Source: Chloroflexi bacterium AL-N1 (GTDB lineage Bacteria > Chloroflexota > Chloroflexia > Chloroflexales > Roseiflexaceae). From it: 64,000 bases of DNA. Shown piece by piece: positions 36,532 through 48,228 of this stretch. A program made the translations under genes and the position numbers. Below the pieces are notes generated by a model. It made no database searches and was not told the DNA's origin. It worked only from the letters and a program-made list of their open reading frames with translations. The DNA lies in contig WYDT01000001.1 of assembly GCA_013122435.1 (NCBI GenBank), positions 434,001 through 498,000 on the forward strand, in the 5' to 3' direction. Within the stretch, counting starts at the first letter, position 1; the number at the start of each line of letters is the position of its first letter.

Positions 36532-37387
36532 AACACCTCATTATAGTTGAATGGCGAAAACTGAGCCGACGACCATGACCGTGGGTTGTGTTAGGAATAG
36601 TTATTGCAAGTGTGGTAGCTGTTGTTCTGGGAGGTGCTCTTCTCGCTATCAGCAATGTGATTACGGTTTACGACGAAAACGACAATGCGACTAATGCTGC
36701 TGCTATTCTACCATCGTTTACGCTTCCTGGTGCTATTCCAATGACCTTAAGTGTCGTCTGTCAAGTTGGTACGTGGCTTCTGATTATCTTTGTCGCTATT
36801 ACTATTGGCCATATGGTACCTTACGTATCATGTTGAGCACAGGTCTTGATCGAACACAGTATTTGCTTGCAAAACTGATAGTGCTGGTTGGTTTCACCAT
36901 TTTCATTGCAGTGGCTGGCTTAGTAACGGGATGTCTCAGTGCTTTGGTAGTGAGTGCATTCTCGCCAACAACTATCACTCCTGAACCTGTCGAGGGATCG
37001 GTTCTCTGGATGAGTATGGCAATGTTAGTGCGGACGATAGGTATGCTTTGTTTACCGGTGGTGCTGGCCTTTACGGTCACGGTGTTAAGCCGTTCCCAAA
37101 CGCTTGGCTTAAGTATTACCCTTGGGTACTTTATCTTTGATATTCTGGTGAGCAGTGTGAGTGCTTTCATGGGGAATGCGGGTGAGATTGTGCGTACACT
37201 CCTGATTGGCTCCAGCAGCACTACGATTATGCAGTTAAACAGATGGGGGCAACCAATGACGTTGACCGAAAGCTGGTCAACTGTCGCGCCAAATGTGCTT
37301 GTGTTAACCACTTATGTTGTCGTTTTGCTGTTCGGATGCTGGTATGTGTTTACCCATCGTGATATCACATCAGGCACTAGCTCATAA
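36528..37387 (+). pseudogene. ABC-2 type exporter permease, with nonsense codon and frameshift
   Basis: Permease partner of the preceding ATPase, beginning MKHLIIVEWRKLSRRP. A TGA at 36576-36578 interrupts the first cytoplasmic-membrane junction (RRP-stop-PWVVLGIVIA; probably TGG originally). A second lesion near 36812 shifts the frame: GTWLLIIFVAITIGH continues, one frame over, as YGTLRIMLSTGLDRTQYLLA, where intact homologues have an EYxxGTLR motif; a few codons may be lost. The remaining helices (about five) are readable to the stop at 37387. With the broken ATPase this makes a dead transporter of the bacteriocin-immunity or drug-efflux type. Confidence 0.8.
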
Positions 37388-37411
37388 TACCTGATATTGG
37401 AGGAGCATGTT

Positions 37412-37858
37412 ATGGTGAGCAACAAAAACGAAGTTTATCGCTCAATGTCTCAAAAGAGAAGATATGGGTTTCTCATTATTGTGCTGGTGATGTTTGTTCT
37501 GGTTGGGTGTGCAGGACCAGAGGCAGTTCAAGAAGCAGCAGCGGAAACTCAGGATATTGCGAATGCACTACAGACAGCATATGGCACATCATCAGAGGTT
37601 GAGGTACAACTTTCTGAGGGAACGAACGGAAGTCGTATTGCGGTTCGTATGCCATCAACAACCGTAGAACTTGACTCGGCGGAGGCAGCAGTGCAGGCCC
37701 GAGATATTGCCCAGACGGTGTTACGTGAATATGCTGAGCCAGAGCGTGTTGAGGAAGTCGTGGTTGAACTGCTGCAAGAGCGTGTGGATGGCGCTGTAGA
37801 ACAGACAGAGAGTCAATCGTACAATTTTTCCCCTGATGAGCTTACAAGTGGGTCATAA
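37412..37858 (+). CDS. Putative lipoprotein (148 aa)
   Basis: Start chosen at the ATG at 37412 because GGAGGAG lies six bases upstream. The N-terminus has KRRYGFLIIVLVMFVLVGC, a signal peptide with lipobox LVGC. The mature part is acidic and Ala/Glu/Val-rich (QEAAAETQDIANALQTAYG, VEEVVVELLQERVDGAVEQ) and likely alpha/beta; I do not recognise the family. It follows the ruined permease by 24 bp and ends in a strong terminator, so it was probably part of that operon. Confidence 0.65.
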   Translation: MVSNKNEVYRSMSQKRRYGFLIIVLVMFVLVGCAGPEAVQEAAAETQDIANALQTAYGTSSEVEVQLSEGTNGSRIAVRMPSTTVELDSAEAAVQARDIAQTVLREYAEPERVEEVVVELLQERVDGAVEQTESQSYNFSPDELTSGS

Positions 37859-37900
37859 ACGCAAACCCATCCCATTTCCAACATGAACACAAAGTATTAT

Positions 37901-37929
37901 GCAGATGTCCTGGCAACATCTGCTTTTTT
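37901..37929 (+). terminator. Strong intrinsic terminator
   Basis: GCAGATGT-7 bases-ACATCTGC followed by TTTTTT, 43 bp after the lipoprotein stop. Confidence 0.85.
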
Positions 37930-38011
37930 GTGCATGGGAACTATTTCACCATCGCATGCGTCTATTCCATATATTCAGATGCTTGCACATGTCAGATATA
38001 AGGAGCAAGGC

Positions 38012-38395
38012 ATGCGTTTCAGATTCCTCTTTCCCGTATTGATGAGCCTCTTAGCGGCGGTGATAAGTGCCTGTGGACAGGCAGGAGCCACAGGAGATGC
38101 GAATGGCGATGGCACTAGTGGACCACCAGCAGTTGGTAGCACTGCACGTCTTACTGGCGAAGTGGTCGATACCATTGATGATTGTGCGTTTGACGGTATT
38201 TGTGCCTACGTTGTTGATACCGATCAGGGCCAATATAAAGCTATCTGGGCTCCGGGAATGATATCCTGTGAGGGAACGATGGACGAGCATATTGTGGTCG
38301 GCGATACGGTCGAAATCTTTGGTGAAGTTACCGAAGCAGATAGTATCTCCATCTGTACCAACTCTACATATAGTATTCACAAAGTGACCTCGTAA
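38012..38395 (+). CDS. Small lipoprotein (127 aa)
   Basis: ATG at 38012 with AAGGAG seven bases upstream; the frame is open further upstream but those codons overlap the terminator. The signal peptide MRFRFLFPVLMSLLAAVIS ends in a lipobox with cysteine at residue 21. A Gly/Asp-rich linker leads to a domain of about 90 residues (ARLTGEVVDTIDDCAFDGIC, VDTDQGQYKAIWAPGMISCE, GDTVEIFGEVTEADSISICT) that looks like an OB-fold beta barrel, with four cysteines that may form two disulfides. Function unknown. It is transcribed separately from the upstream genes. Confidence 0.65.
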   Translation: MRFRFLFPVLMSLLAAVISACGQAGATGDANGDGTSGPPAVGSTARLTGEVVDTIDDCAFDGICAYVVDTDQGQYKAIWAPGMISCEGTMDEHIVVGDTVEIFGEVTEADSISICTNSTYSIHKVTS

Positions 38396-38788
38396 TACAT
38401 TGTTGTTCATCACGAAATATATTGTTGCGTAGAGGGATGTCAGATTCGCGCCTCCTCATTTCATGTACAAAGTTCTTCGAAATATCCTTGACAAATGTGT
38501 TGAGAGATGATATTATATCCTTTCACTGTTTAGTTGTGATACATATGTGGAGTGGAGTAAAACTACCTAATCAATTGATAAACTATAACGCTCACATCAT
38601 GCTTTCCAGCGTGTTTCAGTAGAATTAAAAATGGTCTTTATGAACATCAGTCCACAGGCAGTTGCCCAAAGAGGGGTAGTAGCTCGGGTTGATGTGTTTG
38701 TGCATTTAGCGTTTTGGGATTCTTGTGATGGTTAACTAGCATATGGTAGGTGCTGTTAAAATCCGCCTTTACAGCAAGTGAGGTACAC
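38396..38788 (+). promoter_or_regulatory. rpoBC promoter and long leader
   Basis: A consensus promoter, TTGACA (38488-38493), 17 bp, TATTAT (38511-38516), leaves about 270 bases of leader before rpoB. I find no convincing gene in the leader; a 66-codon frame at 38422-38622 overlaps the promoter and does not look coding. The length would allow post-transcriptional or attenuation control of RNA polymerase synthesis. The ribosomal-protein genes (rplKAJL) that often precede rpoB are absent. Confidence 0.75.
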
Positions 38789-41700
38789 ATGCCCCCCCTG
38801 ACTGAAAGTGTTGTTCTTCAACCGCTGATTGTGTCTAATGATTCTGGAACGGACCGATTGCAACGGAAGAGTAGTCGAATGTCGTTTGCACGCATTCAAG
38901 ATGCAATTAATGTTCCAACATTGATTGAGACCCAAACGAAAAGTTTTGGATGGTTTCGTAAAGAAGGTTTACGTGAGCTTTTTGATGAAATTTCACCAAT
39001 TACTGATTTTACCGGCAAAAACATGGAATTGCGTTTCCTCGATTATACATTCGGGGAACCACGTTATGATGAATACGAGTGTCGTGAACGTGATATAACT
39101 TTTGCTGCACCACTACGTGTGAACGTGCAACTTCGTATGCTTACCACTGGTGAGTTGAAAGAAAGTGAAATTTTTCTCGGCGATTTCCCGCTTATGACCG
39201 AGAATGGTACTTTTGTCATTAATGGTGCCGAACGTGTGGTTGTGTCTCAGCTCATCCGTTCACCTGGGGTGTATTTTAAAGAAGATAAAGATCCAACCAG
39301 TGGCCGTGGATTGCACTCAGCCAAGCTTATTCCCAATCGAGGTGCGTGGCTTGAGTTTGAAACCAACAAGCGTGATGTGGTATCTGTAAAAGTTGATCGA
39401 AAACGTAAGATACCAGTCACGATCCTATTGCGAGCTGTTACGGCTTGGAAGGCTGAACCAAACGGTGAAGGCCAATGGGTGCCTGATAGTGAGTTGGATC
39501 AGCACGGACACGACGAACATATTCTGGAAATATTTCAGCATCTTGATGTTTCTGAGCACGATTATATCAGAACGACGCTGGATCGCGATCCATCGAAACA
39601 TGCTAAAGAAGCGTTGATGGAATTATATAAACGATTACGACCGGGTGATCCACCAACGCTTGACAATGCGCGTAGTTTGCTAGAGTCTTTGCTCTTCAAT
39701 TCACGCCGTTATGATCTGGCAAAGGTTGGACGCTATAAACTCAACAAGAACCTGTGGGAAAAAGACTCACGCTATGAGGTGCGTACACAAGCGCCAGATA
39801 TCAAGGTTCGTGTGTTACTGCCGAACGATATCTATAAAATTGTTGAGCGCATTATTTTGCTGAATGACTCGGTACCAGGATTTCGTGCTGATGATATTGA
39901 TCACTTAGGTAATCGCCGTGTGCGTACAGTAGGTGAGTTAATCCAACAGCAATTTCGTGTTGGTCTGTTGCGAATGGAGCGTGTGATCAAGGAACGCATG
40001 TCATTGCAGGACTCAGAAAGCGCTACACCGAACGCGTTGATTAACATCCGCCCGGTAGTTGCGGCAATGCGCGAGTTCTTTGGCGGCTCACAGCTTTCGC
40101 AGTTTATGGATCAGACGAATCCATTGGCAGAATTGACCAATAAACGACGTTTGTCTGCTCTTGGCCCCGGCGGTCTTAGCCGTGATCGTGCCGGGTTTGA
40201 AGTGCGTGACGTTCATCACTCGCATTATGGCCGTATTTGCCCGGTAGAAACACCAGAAGGACCTAATATTGGCCTGATTGGTACTATGTCGACCTTTTCA
40301 CGGGTCAACGAGATGGGTTTCCTCGAAACACCCTACCGCAAAGTATATCGGGAAGTACCTAATGCATCGGAGTGGACACGCCAGGGCCTCGTGTTGCGAG
40401 ATGTCCGTGACATTCGTACAGGAGAACTTATTGCAGCCCGTGGTACGCGTGTTGATGAAGAATTGGGCCAGCGCATTGCCATTGCCTTGCTACGAGGCCA
40501 GATTTTGCGTGAGGATATCATCAACCCTGAAACGGATGAGGTTATTGCCGAAGCCGAACAGGAAATAAATCGTACGGTGGCAGAAAAAATCATCCAAACG
40601 CCGTTGAGAACCATTAAAATTCGTCCTGTTGTATCACAGGAAGTTGATTACCTCTCAGCAGATGAAGAGGAACAATTCATTGTAGTGCAGGCGAATGCAC
40701 CATTGGATAAACACAATCGTTTTGAGCGAGGCCTGGTATCTTGCCATTTCAAAGGTGATTTTATTCAGGAATCAGTTGATCGTGTTGATTATATGGATGT
40801 GTCACCCAAACAGGTGGTGAGCGTCTCAACTGCTCTGATCCCCTTTCTTGAACACGATGATGCGAACCGTGCGTTGATGGGCTCGAATATGCAACGACAA
40901 GCTGTGCCTCTCCTTCGGCCTGATCCCCCTATCGTCGGTACCGGTATGGAATATCGTGCTGCACGTGATAGTGGTCAGGTCGCGATTGCCCGACAGGATG
41001 GTGTGGTGTTGTCGGCGACAGGTGAACAAATTGTTGTGCTTGAAGATACGGGTGGCGAACGTACGTACCGCTTACGCAAATTCACCCGATCTAACCAGGA
41101 TACCTGTATCAATCAACGACCGAGTGTACAGCGTAATCAACGTGTGCGTACTGGCGAAATTATCGCTGACAGCTCCTCGACTGGCGATGGTGAATTAGCA
41201 CTAGGCCAGAACGTTCTCGTTGCCTTTATGCCCTGGGAAGGTGGCAACTTTGAGGATGCTATTCTGGTGAGTGAGCGCCTGGTACGCGAAGACATCTTTA
41301 CCTCTATTCATATTGAGAAATATGAAGTAGAAGCGCGTGATACAAAACTTGGCCCAGAGGAAATCACACGCGATATTCCCAATGTTGGCCAAGACAGCCT
41401 GCGTAACTTGGATGATCGTGGCATCATCTATGTTGGCGCTGAGGTCCAGCCGAATGACATCTTGGTTGGTAAAATCACTCCCAAGGGTGAAACGGATCTT
41501 ACCGCAGAGGAACGCTTGTTGCGTGCCATCTTCGGCGAAAAAGCACGCGAAGTGAAAGACTCTTCGCTCCGTGTTCCCAATGGTGTTCGTGGCAAAGTTA
41601 TTGATGTGAAAGTCTTCGCGCGTGAAGAAGGCGCCGAACTACCTGTTGGGGTGAACCAGATTGTACGTGTTATGTTATGTCAAAAGCGGAAAATTAGTGC

Positions 41701-42475
41701 TGGCGACAAAATGGCTGGACGACACGGGAACAAAGGAGTGGTGAGTCGGGTTTTGCCAATCGAAGATATGCCTTTCTTGCCAGATGGTACTCCCGTCGAT
41801 ATTATTCTGAACCCCATTGGTGTGCCAAGTCGTATGAATATTGGCCAGATTTTGGAGACACACCTTGGCTGGGCGGCAGCGCGCCTCGGGACTCGTGTTG
41901 CAACACCAGTGTTTGATGGTGCAACAGAACTGCAAATTAAAGATATGCTTGAGCAATCTGATTTGCCACGTGATGGGAAAATAACCCTGTATGATGGGAG
42001 GTCTGGCCAGCCCTTTGATCATCCGGTTACAGTTGGCTACATCTACATGCTGAAGCTCGCGCACTTGGTGGAAGATAAAATCCACGCGCGTAGTACTGGC
42101 CCGTACAGTCTTGTGACCCAGCAGCCACTCGGTGGTAAAGCTCAGTTTGGTGGGCAACGTTTTGGTGAGATGGAAGTCTGGGCGTTAGAAGCATATGGGG
42201 CAGCCTATATTCTGCAGGAGATGTTGACGGTTAAATCTGACGACGTAGTCGGACGTGTCAAAACATATGAAGCAATCGTTAAAGGTGAACCGATTCAAGA
42301 GGCTGGTGTCCCAGAGTCTTTCAAGGTATTGATTAAAGAACTACAGTCGCTTGGTCTTTCGGTTGAAGTGCTTTCTGCTGATGAAACGCCGGTTGAGCTT
42401 ACCGACGATGCAGACAGCGACCTAGCGGCACTTGATGGTATCAATTTGTCAGGTATGGAACGTGGTGAGATGTAG
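38789..42475 (+). CDS. rpoB: DNA-directed RNA polymerase subunit beta
   Basis: Beta subunit of RNA polymerase, 1228 residues from the ATG at 38789 ([12 protein letters not shown], with GTGAGG upstream). Recognisable segments are [20 protein letters not shown] near the start, [16 protein letters not shown]-like ([20 protein letters not shown]), and the rifampicin-region core [20 protein letters not shown] and [20 protein letters not shown]. Further on come [35 protein letters not shown] and, at the C-terminus, [20 protein letters not shown]. The rifampicin pocket looks wild-type: the usual D, H and S positions are present, though the H is replaced by N in LTNKRR, which is H/N-variable. That variant may lower rifampicin sensitivity. 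rpoC follows after 82 bp. Confidence 0.97.
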   Translation: MPPLTESVVLQPLIVSNDSGTDRLQRKSSRMSFARIQDAINVPTLIETQTKSFGWFRKEGLRELFDEISPITDFTGKNMELRFLDYTFGEPRYDEYECRERDITFAAPLRVNVQLRMLTTGELKESEIFLGDFPLMTENGTFVINGAERVVVSQLIRSPGVYFKEDKDPTSGRGLHSAKLIPNRGAWLEFETNKRDVVSVKVDRKRKIPVTILLRAVTAWKAEPNGEGQWVPDSELDQHGHDEHILEIFQHLDVSEHDYIRTTLDRDPSKHAKEALMELYKRLRPGDPPTLDNARSLLESLLFNSRRYDLAKVGRYKLNKNLWEKDSRYEVRTQAPDIKVRVLLPNDIYKIVERIILLNDSVPGFRADDIDHLGNRRVRTVGELIQQQFRVGLLRMERVIKERMSLQDSESATPNALINIRPVVAAMREFFGGSQLSQFMDQTNPLAELTNKRRLSALGPGGLSRDRAGFEVRDVHHSHYGRICPVETPEGPNIGLIGTMSTFSRVNEMGFLETPYRKVYREVPNASEWTRQGLVLRDVRDIRTGELIAARGTRVDEELGQRIAIALLRGQILREDIINPETDEVIAEAEQEINRTVAEKIIQTPLRTIKIRPVVSQEVDYLSADEEEQFIVVQANAPLDKHNRFERGLVSCHFKGDFIQESVDRVDYMDVSPKQVVSVSTALIPFLEHDDANRALMGSNMQRQAVPLLRPDPPIVGTGMEYRAARDSGQVAIARQDGVVLSATGEQIVVLEDTGGERTYRLRKFTRSNQDTCINQRPSVQRNQRVRTGEIIADSSSTGDGELALGQNVLVAFMPWEGGNFEDAILVSERLVREDIFTSIHIEKYEVEARDTKLGPEEITRDIPNVGQDSLRNLDDRGIIYVGAEVQPNDILVGKITPKGETDLTAEERLLRAIFGEKAREVKDSSLRVPNGVRGKVIDVKVFAREEGAELPVGVNQIVRVMLCQKRKISAGDKMAGRHGNKGVVSRVLPIEDMPFLPDGTPVDIILNPIGVPSRMNIGQILETHLGWAAARLGTRVATPVFDGATELQIKDMLEQSDLPRDGKITLYDGRSGQPFDHPVTVGYIYMLKLAHLVEDKIHARSTGPYSLVTQQPLGGKAQFGGQRFGEMEVWALEAYGAAYILQEMLTVKSDDVVGRVKTYEAIVKGEPIQEAGVPESFKVLIKELQSLGLSVEVLSADETPVELTDDADSDLAALDGINLSGMERGEM

Positions 42476-42557
42476 GCATTCAGCAGGTGTTGGGTTTTGA
42501 GTGTGTATTGATGTATGAAACACTTGAGACCCAATTTCCCTACTTCTGGAGTGTGTA

Positions 42558-45500
42558 ATGCTAGAAATCAATGACTTTAACGCTATTCGTATTAGCCTGG
42601 CTTCACCAGAAGATATTAATGTCTGGTCACATGGCGAAGTAACAAAACCAGAAACTATCAATTATCGTACATTGAGACCAGAACCAGATGGTCTCTTTTG
42701 CCAGAAGATCTTTGGCCCCATACGTGATTGGGAATGTGCGTGTGGTAAATATAAGCGTATCCGTTATAAAGGTGTTATTTGTGATAAATGTGGTGTTGAA
42801 GTAACACGTTCGAAGGTGCGGCGCGAGCGAATGGGACATATTGGGCTTGCTTCTCCTGTTAGTCATATCTGGTTTGTGAAGGGTACGCCCAGCCGATTAG
42901 GATTGTTGCTCGACATTTCACCGCGTAATTTGGAACGTGTTCTATACTTTGCATCGTATGTGATTACAGATGTTGATGAAGAGGCTCGAACAGCACTGCG
43001 TGAACATGTCCAATCTGAGTATCGTGAAAAACGTGAGGCTATTCAGCAAGAAGCTGACAGTCGACAAATCGAGCTCTCCTCGCAGTTAACTCAAGATCTG
43101 GGTGGTATGGAGACTGCTCAGGTTTCTACACAACATCGTATTGAAGCAGATTATACTAGTGAACGTAACAGTATCATTGCCGATGCAGAGACCCTGCGAA
43201 GTGATCTCGAAGATAAGATGAGTACCAAGGCGCAAGAAGATATCGTCTTTCGTAGCGTCACCCTTTTAGAAGAGGGTGAGCCAGTTGTCGAAGGTATTCT
43301 TGATCAGTTTGACGAACTGCTTGAGCAGGAATTGGACTCATTAGAGCAACGGCGACAGCGTGATGTTGCTGATGCAGAACTACTTACAGGTGCTGAGCGA
43401 GAACGTAAAGAGTATGAGGCCTCGCAAGAGCGTGAACGTCTTCAGGAACGATTACAACGTGAGCTTGATACGTTTGTTCGCGAAGAAAAAGAAACAGTTG
43501 ATCATATTGATAACCTGAAGTTGCGTCGTATTCTGACAGAAACTGAATATCGCAACCTGCGAGAGATCGCTCCTGGGGTGTTTCGTGCTGATATGGGTGC
43601 TGGTGCAGTGCGCGAGTTGATTATCAAATGTGTTGACCTGGACAAACTTGCCGAAGACCTACAGCACGAAGTACAAACAACACAGGGCCAGCGACGCAAG
43701 AAAGCGACCAAGCGCCTCCGTGTTGTCGAGGGCTTTCGTAAGAGTGGTAATCGCCCTGAGTGGATGATTATGACGGTTTTGCCTGTGATACCACCTGAGT
43801 TACGACCGATGGTCCAACTTGACGGTGGCCGTTTTGCAACAAGTGACTTGAATGATCTGTATCGGCGTGTCATCAATCGAAACAATCGCCTCAAACGACT
43901 GATGGAACTGAACGCTCCTGAAATTATCGTGCGTAACGAGAAACGTATGCTTCAGGAGGCCGTCGATGCGTTAATTGATAATGGTCGACGTGGCCGTGCT
44001 GTCAGTGGTAAGGGTAAACACCGCTTAAAGAGTCTTAGCGATATGCTCAAAGGTAAGCAAGGCCGTTTCCGACAAAACTTACTTGGTAAGCGTGTTGACT
44101 ACTCTGGTCGCTCGGTGATTGTGGTTGGTCCCAATCTTCAATTGCATCAATGCGGTTTGCCAAAGAAGATGGCTCTGGAACTTTTCAAGCCCTTCGTAAT
44201 GCGTCGCTTGGTCGAAAAAGGTTTTGCACACAATATCAAATCTGCCAAACGAATTGTTGAGCGTGTACGCTCTGAGGTCTGGGATGTGTTGGAAGAGGTG
44301 ATTAAGGACTACCTTGTCTTACTTAATCGTGCTCCATCGCTTCACCGTTTGTCTATTCAAGCATTTGAAGCCAAACTGATCGAAGGTTCTGCTATCCAAC
44401 TCCACCCGCTGGTGTGTGCGGCATTTAATGCAGACTTTGATGGTGACCAGATGGCAGTGCATGTACCGCTCTCACGTAAAGCGCAGGAAGAAGCGCGGAT
44501 GCGGATGCTCTCCAAGTACAATCTCTTGTCACCTGCCCACGGTGCTCCGATTATTACCCCTTCTCAAGATATCGTGCTTGGGTGTTTCTACTTGTCGATG
44601 ACTAAGGAAGATGCAAAAGGTTTTGGTAAGACCTTCTCATCTGTTGAAGAAGCGCTTCTCGCCTACGATAAAGGCATTGTTGATATCCGTGCACCTATCT
44701 GGGTTCGTATGGAAGAAACATTGCAGGGACACAGTGATCGTCCTTGGCGTATGCTTACACCTTCCGAGGATGGAACGCAACGTATTTTAGCGGAAACCAC
44801 CGTTGGTCGTCTTATATTTAATGCGGAACTTCTGCCACCGCTGAAATTTCGTAACCGAATGGTGCCAAAGAAAGGTCTTCGAGAAATTATCGCCGACTGC
44901 TATCAGTACTACACCAATCTCAAGAATATTTCACCAGAAGAACTTGAGGAAGCACGCCAGATCCATGGGGATCGCCCGGATGACGAACTTGCACGTCTGT
45001 ATGGTTCAGAGCGAACTGCTGAACAGGCGGATAAGCTTAAATCACTGGGTTTCAAGTACTCAACTCATGGCGGCATGACTATCGGTGTAGATGATATTGA
45101 TATTCCAGAAGCAAAAACGAGCATCTTGAAAGAGTCAGATAAGCGAGTTGTTGAGATTGAGAAACAATATCGTCGTGGTCTGATTACTGATGATGAGCGT
45201 TATCGAGATATTGTGGATGTATGGCAACAAGCTACCAAAGCCACCTCTGCAGCGGTGAGTGAGAGCTTAAATCCGTTTAGTCCAGTTGCGATGATGGCTG
45301 TTTCTGGTGCTCGTGGTAACATCAACCAGATTAGCCAGATGGCAGGTATGCGTGGCCTTATGTCTGACCCGACTGGTCGTATTATTCCGCTACCTATTCG
45401 CTCAAACTTCCGTGAAGGTCTTTCAGTACTGGAATACTTTGTGTCGACTCACGGTGGACGTAAAGGTCTGGCAGATACCGCACTGCGTACAGCAGATGCT

Positions 45501-47114
45501 GGGTATCTTACGCGCCGTCTGGTTGATGTGGCTCAAGATGCCATTATCACGATAGACGATTGTGGTACCGAGGAAGGTGTCTGGGTCTATCGTGATGATG
45601 ATCGTGGTGTTCCGCAGGGACTTGATGAACGACTCATTGGTCGTACAGCAGCCTCTCCGATCAAACATCCTGAAACAGACGAGGTGATTGTTGAACGTGA
45701 TCAAGGCATTGATGAGGAGCTAGCGCAAGTTGTCGCTGATGCTGGTGTTACATCGGCATATGTTCGTTCGCCGATGGTATGCCAGGCCGACCATGGCGTC
45801 TGTAAAGCTTGCTATGGACGTAATTTAGCCACAGGTAAGCTGGTGGATATCGGTGAAGCTGTTGGTATTATTGCAGCGCAGTCGATCGGTGAACCGGGTA
45901 CCCAGCTTACATTGCGGACCTTCCACACTGGTGGTGTGGCATCAGCAGACGATATCACACAGGGTTTGCCGCGTGTTCAAGAGATCTTCGAAGCGCGATC
46001 TCCCAAAGGGCGTGCTATTCTGGCGGAGATTGATGGTGTTGTTGAGATAACACGTGAGGAAGACATTCGCAAACTTAAGATTGTTTCTTCGGAAGTCTAT
46101 ACAGATGAGCAGCCACTGCCTGAACATTTTGTACCTCTGGTGGCAGAGAATGCAGAAGTTGTTGAAGGGCAGCACATCGCTGAAAACAATCGGGCTGATC
46201 TGGAAGAGGCTCCTATCGTTGCGCGTCTAGCTGGAAGAGTTCATTTTGATCGCGCTGAAGGCAAAGTGCATGTCGTTCAGGAAGAGCGTGAAGAACGTGA
46301 GATTGTGGTACCACATGCCTCGCGTCTGCGCGTTGAGAATGGCGACCGTGTGATTGCAGGAATACAATTGACTGATGGATCAGCTGATCCACAGGAATTG
46401 TTAGAATTGCAAGGCCGTGAAGCGGTGCAACGGTATCTGGTGAACGAAGCACAAAAAGTATACCGTTCACAGGGTGTGGATATCAATGATAAACACGTCG
46501 AGATTATTGCGCGCCAAATGCTCCGTCGTGTGCGAATTGAAGAGCCTGGTGATACACGGTTGCTGCCGGGTGAGTTTGTCGACGCGGCTGAGTTTGCACG
46601 GATCAATGCTGAGATTATCAGTCAGGGCGGTGAGCCAGCAACTGCTACAACCATGCTTCTGGGTATTACCAAAGCCTCACTGACGACTGAGAGTTTCTTG
46701 TCAGCGGCTTCCTTCCAGGATACCACTCGTGTGCTGACAGAAGCAGCCATTACTGGTAAGGTTGATTACCTGCGTGGTCTGAAAGAGAATGTCGTTATCG
46801 GGAAACTTATTCCTGCCGGTACGGGTATCGAAAAACGGCGTGCACTCGCTGAAGAAATGTTGGGCGAGCTTGCTAGCAGTAGTAGCCGGAACAATCAGGG
46901 TGAACGCAATCTGGAAAATCAACAAGTGATATCAGACAGTCAGAAGAGCATTTCAGAAGATCTGCAGCCGTCCGCTGATGATGAGAAGATACGTGAAGCA
47001 TTACGTGCATTACTTGAAGGCGGAGATGATGGCGATGGGAATGGCTTAGAAACGATGACAATGGAAGATATTGAGCGATTTGCATCACCTCCACCTGATT
47101 CGCAGGATAAGTAA
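42558..47114 (+). CDS. rpoC: DNA-directed RNA polymerase subunit beta'
   Basis: Beta' subunit, 1518 residues, with GGAG before the ATG. The N-terminal zinc ribbon has C60, C62, C75 and C78 (CACGK, CDKCG). A Glu/Arg-rich coiled-coil insertion of about 190 residues (roughly 135-325, e.g. [20 protein letters not shown]) interrupts the clamp region. The catalytic magnesium loop NADFDGD is at 624-630. Trigger-loop and bridge-helix regions ([20 protein letters not shown]) are intact, as is the second zinc site ([16 protein letters not shown]). A low-complexity acidic tail (about 1450-1518) ends the protein. The stop is followed by a strong bidirectional hairpin. Confidence 0.97.
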   Translation: MLEINDFNAIRISLASPEDINVWSHGEVTKPETINYRTLRPEPDGLFCQKIFGPIRDWECACGKYKRIRYKGVICDKCGVEVTRSKVRRERMGHIGLASPVSHIWFVKGTPSRLGLLLDISPRNLERVLYFASYVITDVDEEARTALREHVQSEYREKREAIQQEADSRQIELSSQLTQDLGGMETAQVSTQHRIEADYTSERNSIIADAETLRSDLEDKMSTKAQEDIVFRSVTLLEEGEPVVEGILDQFDELLEQELDSLEQRRQRDVADAELLTGAERERKEYEASQERERLQERLQRELDTFVREEKETVDHIDNLKLRRILTETEYRNLREIAPGVFRADMGAGAVRELIIKCVDLDKLAEDLQHEVQTTQGQRRKKATKRLRVVEGFRKSGNRPEWMIMTVLPVIPPELRPMVQLDGGRFATSDLNDLYRRVINRNNRLKRLMELNAPEIIVRNEKRMLQEAVDALIDNGRRGRAVSGKGKHRLKSLSDMLKGKQGRFRQNLLGKRVDYSGRSVIVVGPNLQLHQCGLPKKMALELFKPFVMRRLVEKGFAHNIKSAKRIVERVRSEVWDVLEEVIKDYLVLLNRAPSLHRLSIQAFEAKLIEGSAIQLHPLVCAAFNADFDGDQMAVHVPLSRKAQEEARMRMLSKYNLLSPAHGAPIITPSQDIVLGCFYLSMTKEDAKGFGKTFSSVEEALLAYDKGIVDIRAPIWVRMEETLQGHSDRPWRMLTPSEDGTQRILAETTVGRLIFNAELLPPLKFRNRMVPKKGLREIIADCYQYYTNLKNISPEELEEARQIHGDRPDDELARLYGSERTAEQADKLKSLGFKYSTHGGMTIGVDDIDIPEAKTSILKESDKRVVEIEKQYRRGLITDDERYRDIVDVWQQATKATSAAVSESLNPFSPVAMMAVSGARGNINQISQMAGMRGLMSDPTGRIIPLPIRSNFREGLSVLEYFVSTHGGRKGLADTALRTADAGYLTRRLVDVAQDAIITIDDCGTEEGVWVYRDDDRGVPQGLDERLIGRTAASPIKHPETDEVIVERDQGIDEELAQVVADAGVTSAYVRSPMVCQADHGVCKACYGRNLATGKLVDIGEAVGIIAAQSIGEPGTQLTLRTFHTGGVASADDITQGLPRVQEIFEARSPKGRAILAEIDGVVEITREEDIRKLKIVSSEVYTDEQPLPEHFVPLVAENAEVVEGQHIAENNRADLEEAPIVARLAGRVHFDRAEGKVHVVQEEREEREIVVPHASRLRVENGDRVIAGIQLTDGSADPQELLELQGREAVQRYLVNEAQKVYRSQGVDINDKHVEIIARQMLRRVRIEEPGDTRLLPGEFVDAAEFARINAEIISQGGEPATATTMLLGITKASLTTESFLSAASFQDTTRVLTEAAITGKVDYLRGLKENVVIGKLIPAGTGIEKRRALAEEMLGELASSSSRNNQGERNLENQQVISDSQKSISEDLQPSADDEKIREALRALLEGGDDGDGNGLETMTMEDIERFASPPPDSQDK

Positions 47115-47140
47115 CAAGGTATACGGTTGCGATGGGTGAT

Positions 47141-47176
47141 AAAGGGCCGGTAGACATATGTCTATCGGCCCTTCTT
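47141..47176. terminator. Bidirectional terminator between rpoC and the methyltransferase gene
   Basis: AAGGGCCGGTAGACAT pairs with ATGTCTATCGGCCCTT with a single G-U pair, followed by TTCTT on the plus strand and TTTAT on the minus strand. It serves two convergent genes. Confidence 0.8.
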
Positions 47177-47193
47177 ATCGAAGACCCAAACAC

Positions 47194-47955
47194 TTAGAAA
47201 ACAAAATGTGCAGGGATGTCGGCCCGTTTTTGCCCGACAATTGCCATGTAGTAGAGTGGTTGCCCATCGATTGCTAATCTATGTTGATATGGTTCTTTTA
47301 CGTGAATGTCTAACCGCCCATCACTCACAGTACGCTCTATAAGACCGGCAAAACCACTTTCATCGTGTGCATGGACAAAATCCTCTTTGATACTAAATGC
47401 TACCCATCCATCATCTGTAATAAAATTATAGCCCTGAGCAAATGCTTCTGGTGGGATATCGCCAAAGCCAAGGGCTGCAACACACGATAAACAGTTAAAT
47501 GGAGTTGACTCCAGCTCGTTGTGCACTTTCGCAGGCAGATCACAGAGATTTTCAACGTAGTATGAGCTGTATACGTCAGGACGATCACGTTTGGTTGCCT
47601 CGGCTGCTTCAGGGACAATATCAATACCTACAACTTCTTTTACCCCTTGCTGTCGTAACGTTTCACCAACCATTCCATTACCAGCACCCAAATCAAGAAC
47701 TATGAGATCGGAAATAGTATTATCAGTTTGATCAACCTGGTTAGCAAGCAGAGAAGAAATGACGGTTGGTGAGTTACACTTGAGCCGTTCATAGAAGAGA
47801 TGCTCATAGAGGCCAGGAATTTTATAAATCTCTCCATAGTCGTGAAATCTTATTTTCCGTCGATTGCCCTCATGTGTAACAAAAAAGAACTCCTCATCTT
47901 GTGAAAGGTTGCGAACATCGTCTGGTATTTGTACAAGTAACTCAGACTCGGTCAT
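47194..47955 (-). CDS. Class I SAM-dependent methyltransferase (253 aa)
   Basis: Rossmann-fold methyltransferase. Motif I VLDLGAGNGMVGE (about 86-98) binds S-adenosylmethionine, and VVGIDIVPEAAEATKRDRPD carries the acidic residue for the ribose. Further segments NCLSCVAALGFGDIPPEAFA and TDDGWVAFSIKEDFV fit motifs IV-VI. The N-terminal ~60 residues (FHDYGEIYKIPGLYEHLFYE) are typical of a small-molecule methyltransferase subgroup, but the substrate cannot be told. AGGAGG precedes the ATG. A short palindrome TGGTAC-5 bp-GTACCA (plus 47972-47988) lies directly upstream and may be an operator. It is monocistronic. Confidence 0.85.
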   Translation of the reverse strand: MTESELLVQIPDDVRNLSQDEEFFFVTHEGNRRKIRFHDYGEIYKIPGLYEHLFYERLKCNSPTVISSLLANQVDQTDNTISDLIVLDLGAGNGMVGETLRQQGVKEVVGIDIVPEAAEATKRDRPDVYSSYYVENLCDLPAKVHNELESTPFNCLSCVAALGFGDIPPEAFAQGYNFITDDGWVAFSIKEDFVHAHDESGFAGLIERTVSDGRLDIHVKEPYQHRLAIDGQPLYYMAIVGQKRADIPAHFVF

Positions 47956-48228
47956 TCAAAATCCTCCTATTTGGTACTACCAGTACCAGACAGAAAAACC
48001 ACTAGGTTTTTGATTTATATTTCTGGTACCTTATTACTTTACTCCACTTAGAACTTTTTTACAAGTTAGGTTGCATAGATTAGTATTTGTATACTTTTAT
48101 CAGCACAGACTCCACTTTATAAATATGAGAATATTCGATGGGGATCATTTTTGTGAGCATTACCGCATCTGTTATGAGTGAAACGTTAACTATTTTGCCT
48201 GCACATATCGATTACGAATTGTAAAGAA
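47956..48228. promoter_or_regulatory. Upstream region of the methyltransferase gene
   Basis: Together with the nrdJ terminator this is a 332-bp spacer. Next to the ribosome site lies TGGTACTACCAGTACCA (47972-47988), an inverted repeat with a 5-bp centre; a third GGTACC occurs at 48025-48030. No clear promoter or gene otherwise. Confidence 0.35.

Noticed and set aside
37883-38011. N-terminal extension of the 127-residue lipoprotein
   Set aside because: It overlaps a strong terminator, and the later ATG has a good ribosome site and starts a signal peptide.
38422-38622. 66-codon frame upstream of rpoB
   Set aside because: It overlaps the rpoB promoter -35 and -10, has no ribosome site and no protein-like pattern.
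43000-43520. Coiled-coil insertion in RpoC considered as an intein or foreign domain
   Set aside because: It lacks splice motifs and is Glu/Arg-rich coiled coil, as known insertions in beta' of several phyla; the frame is continuous.
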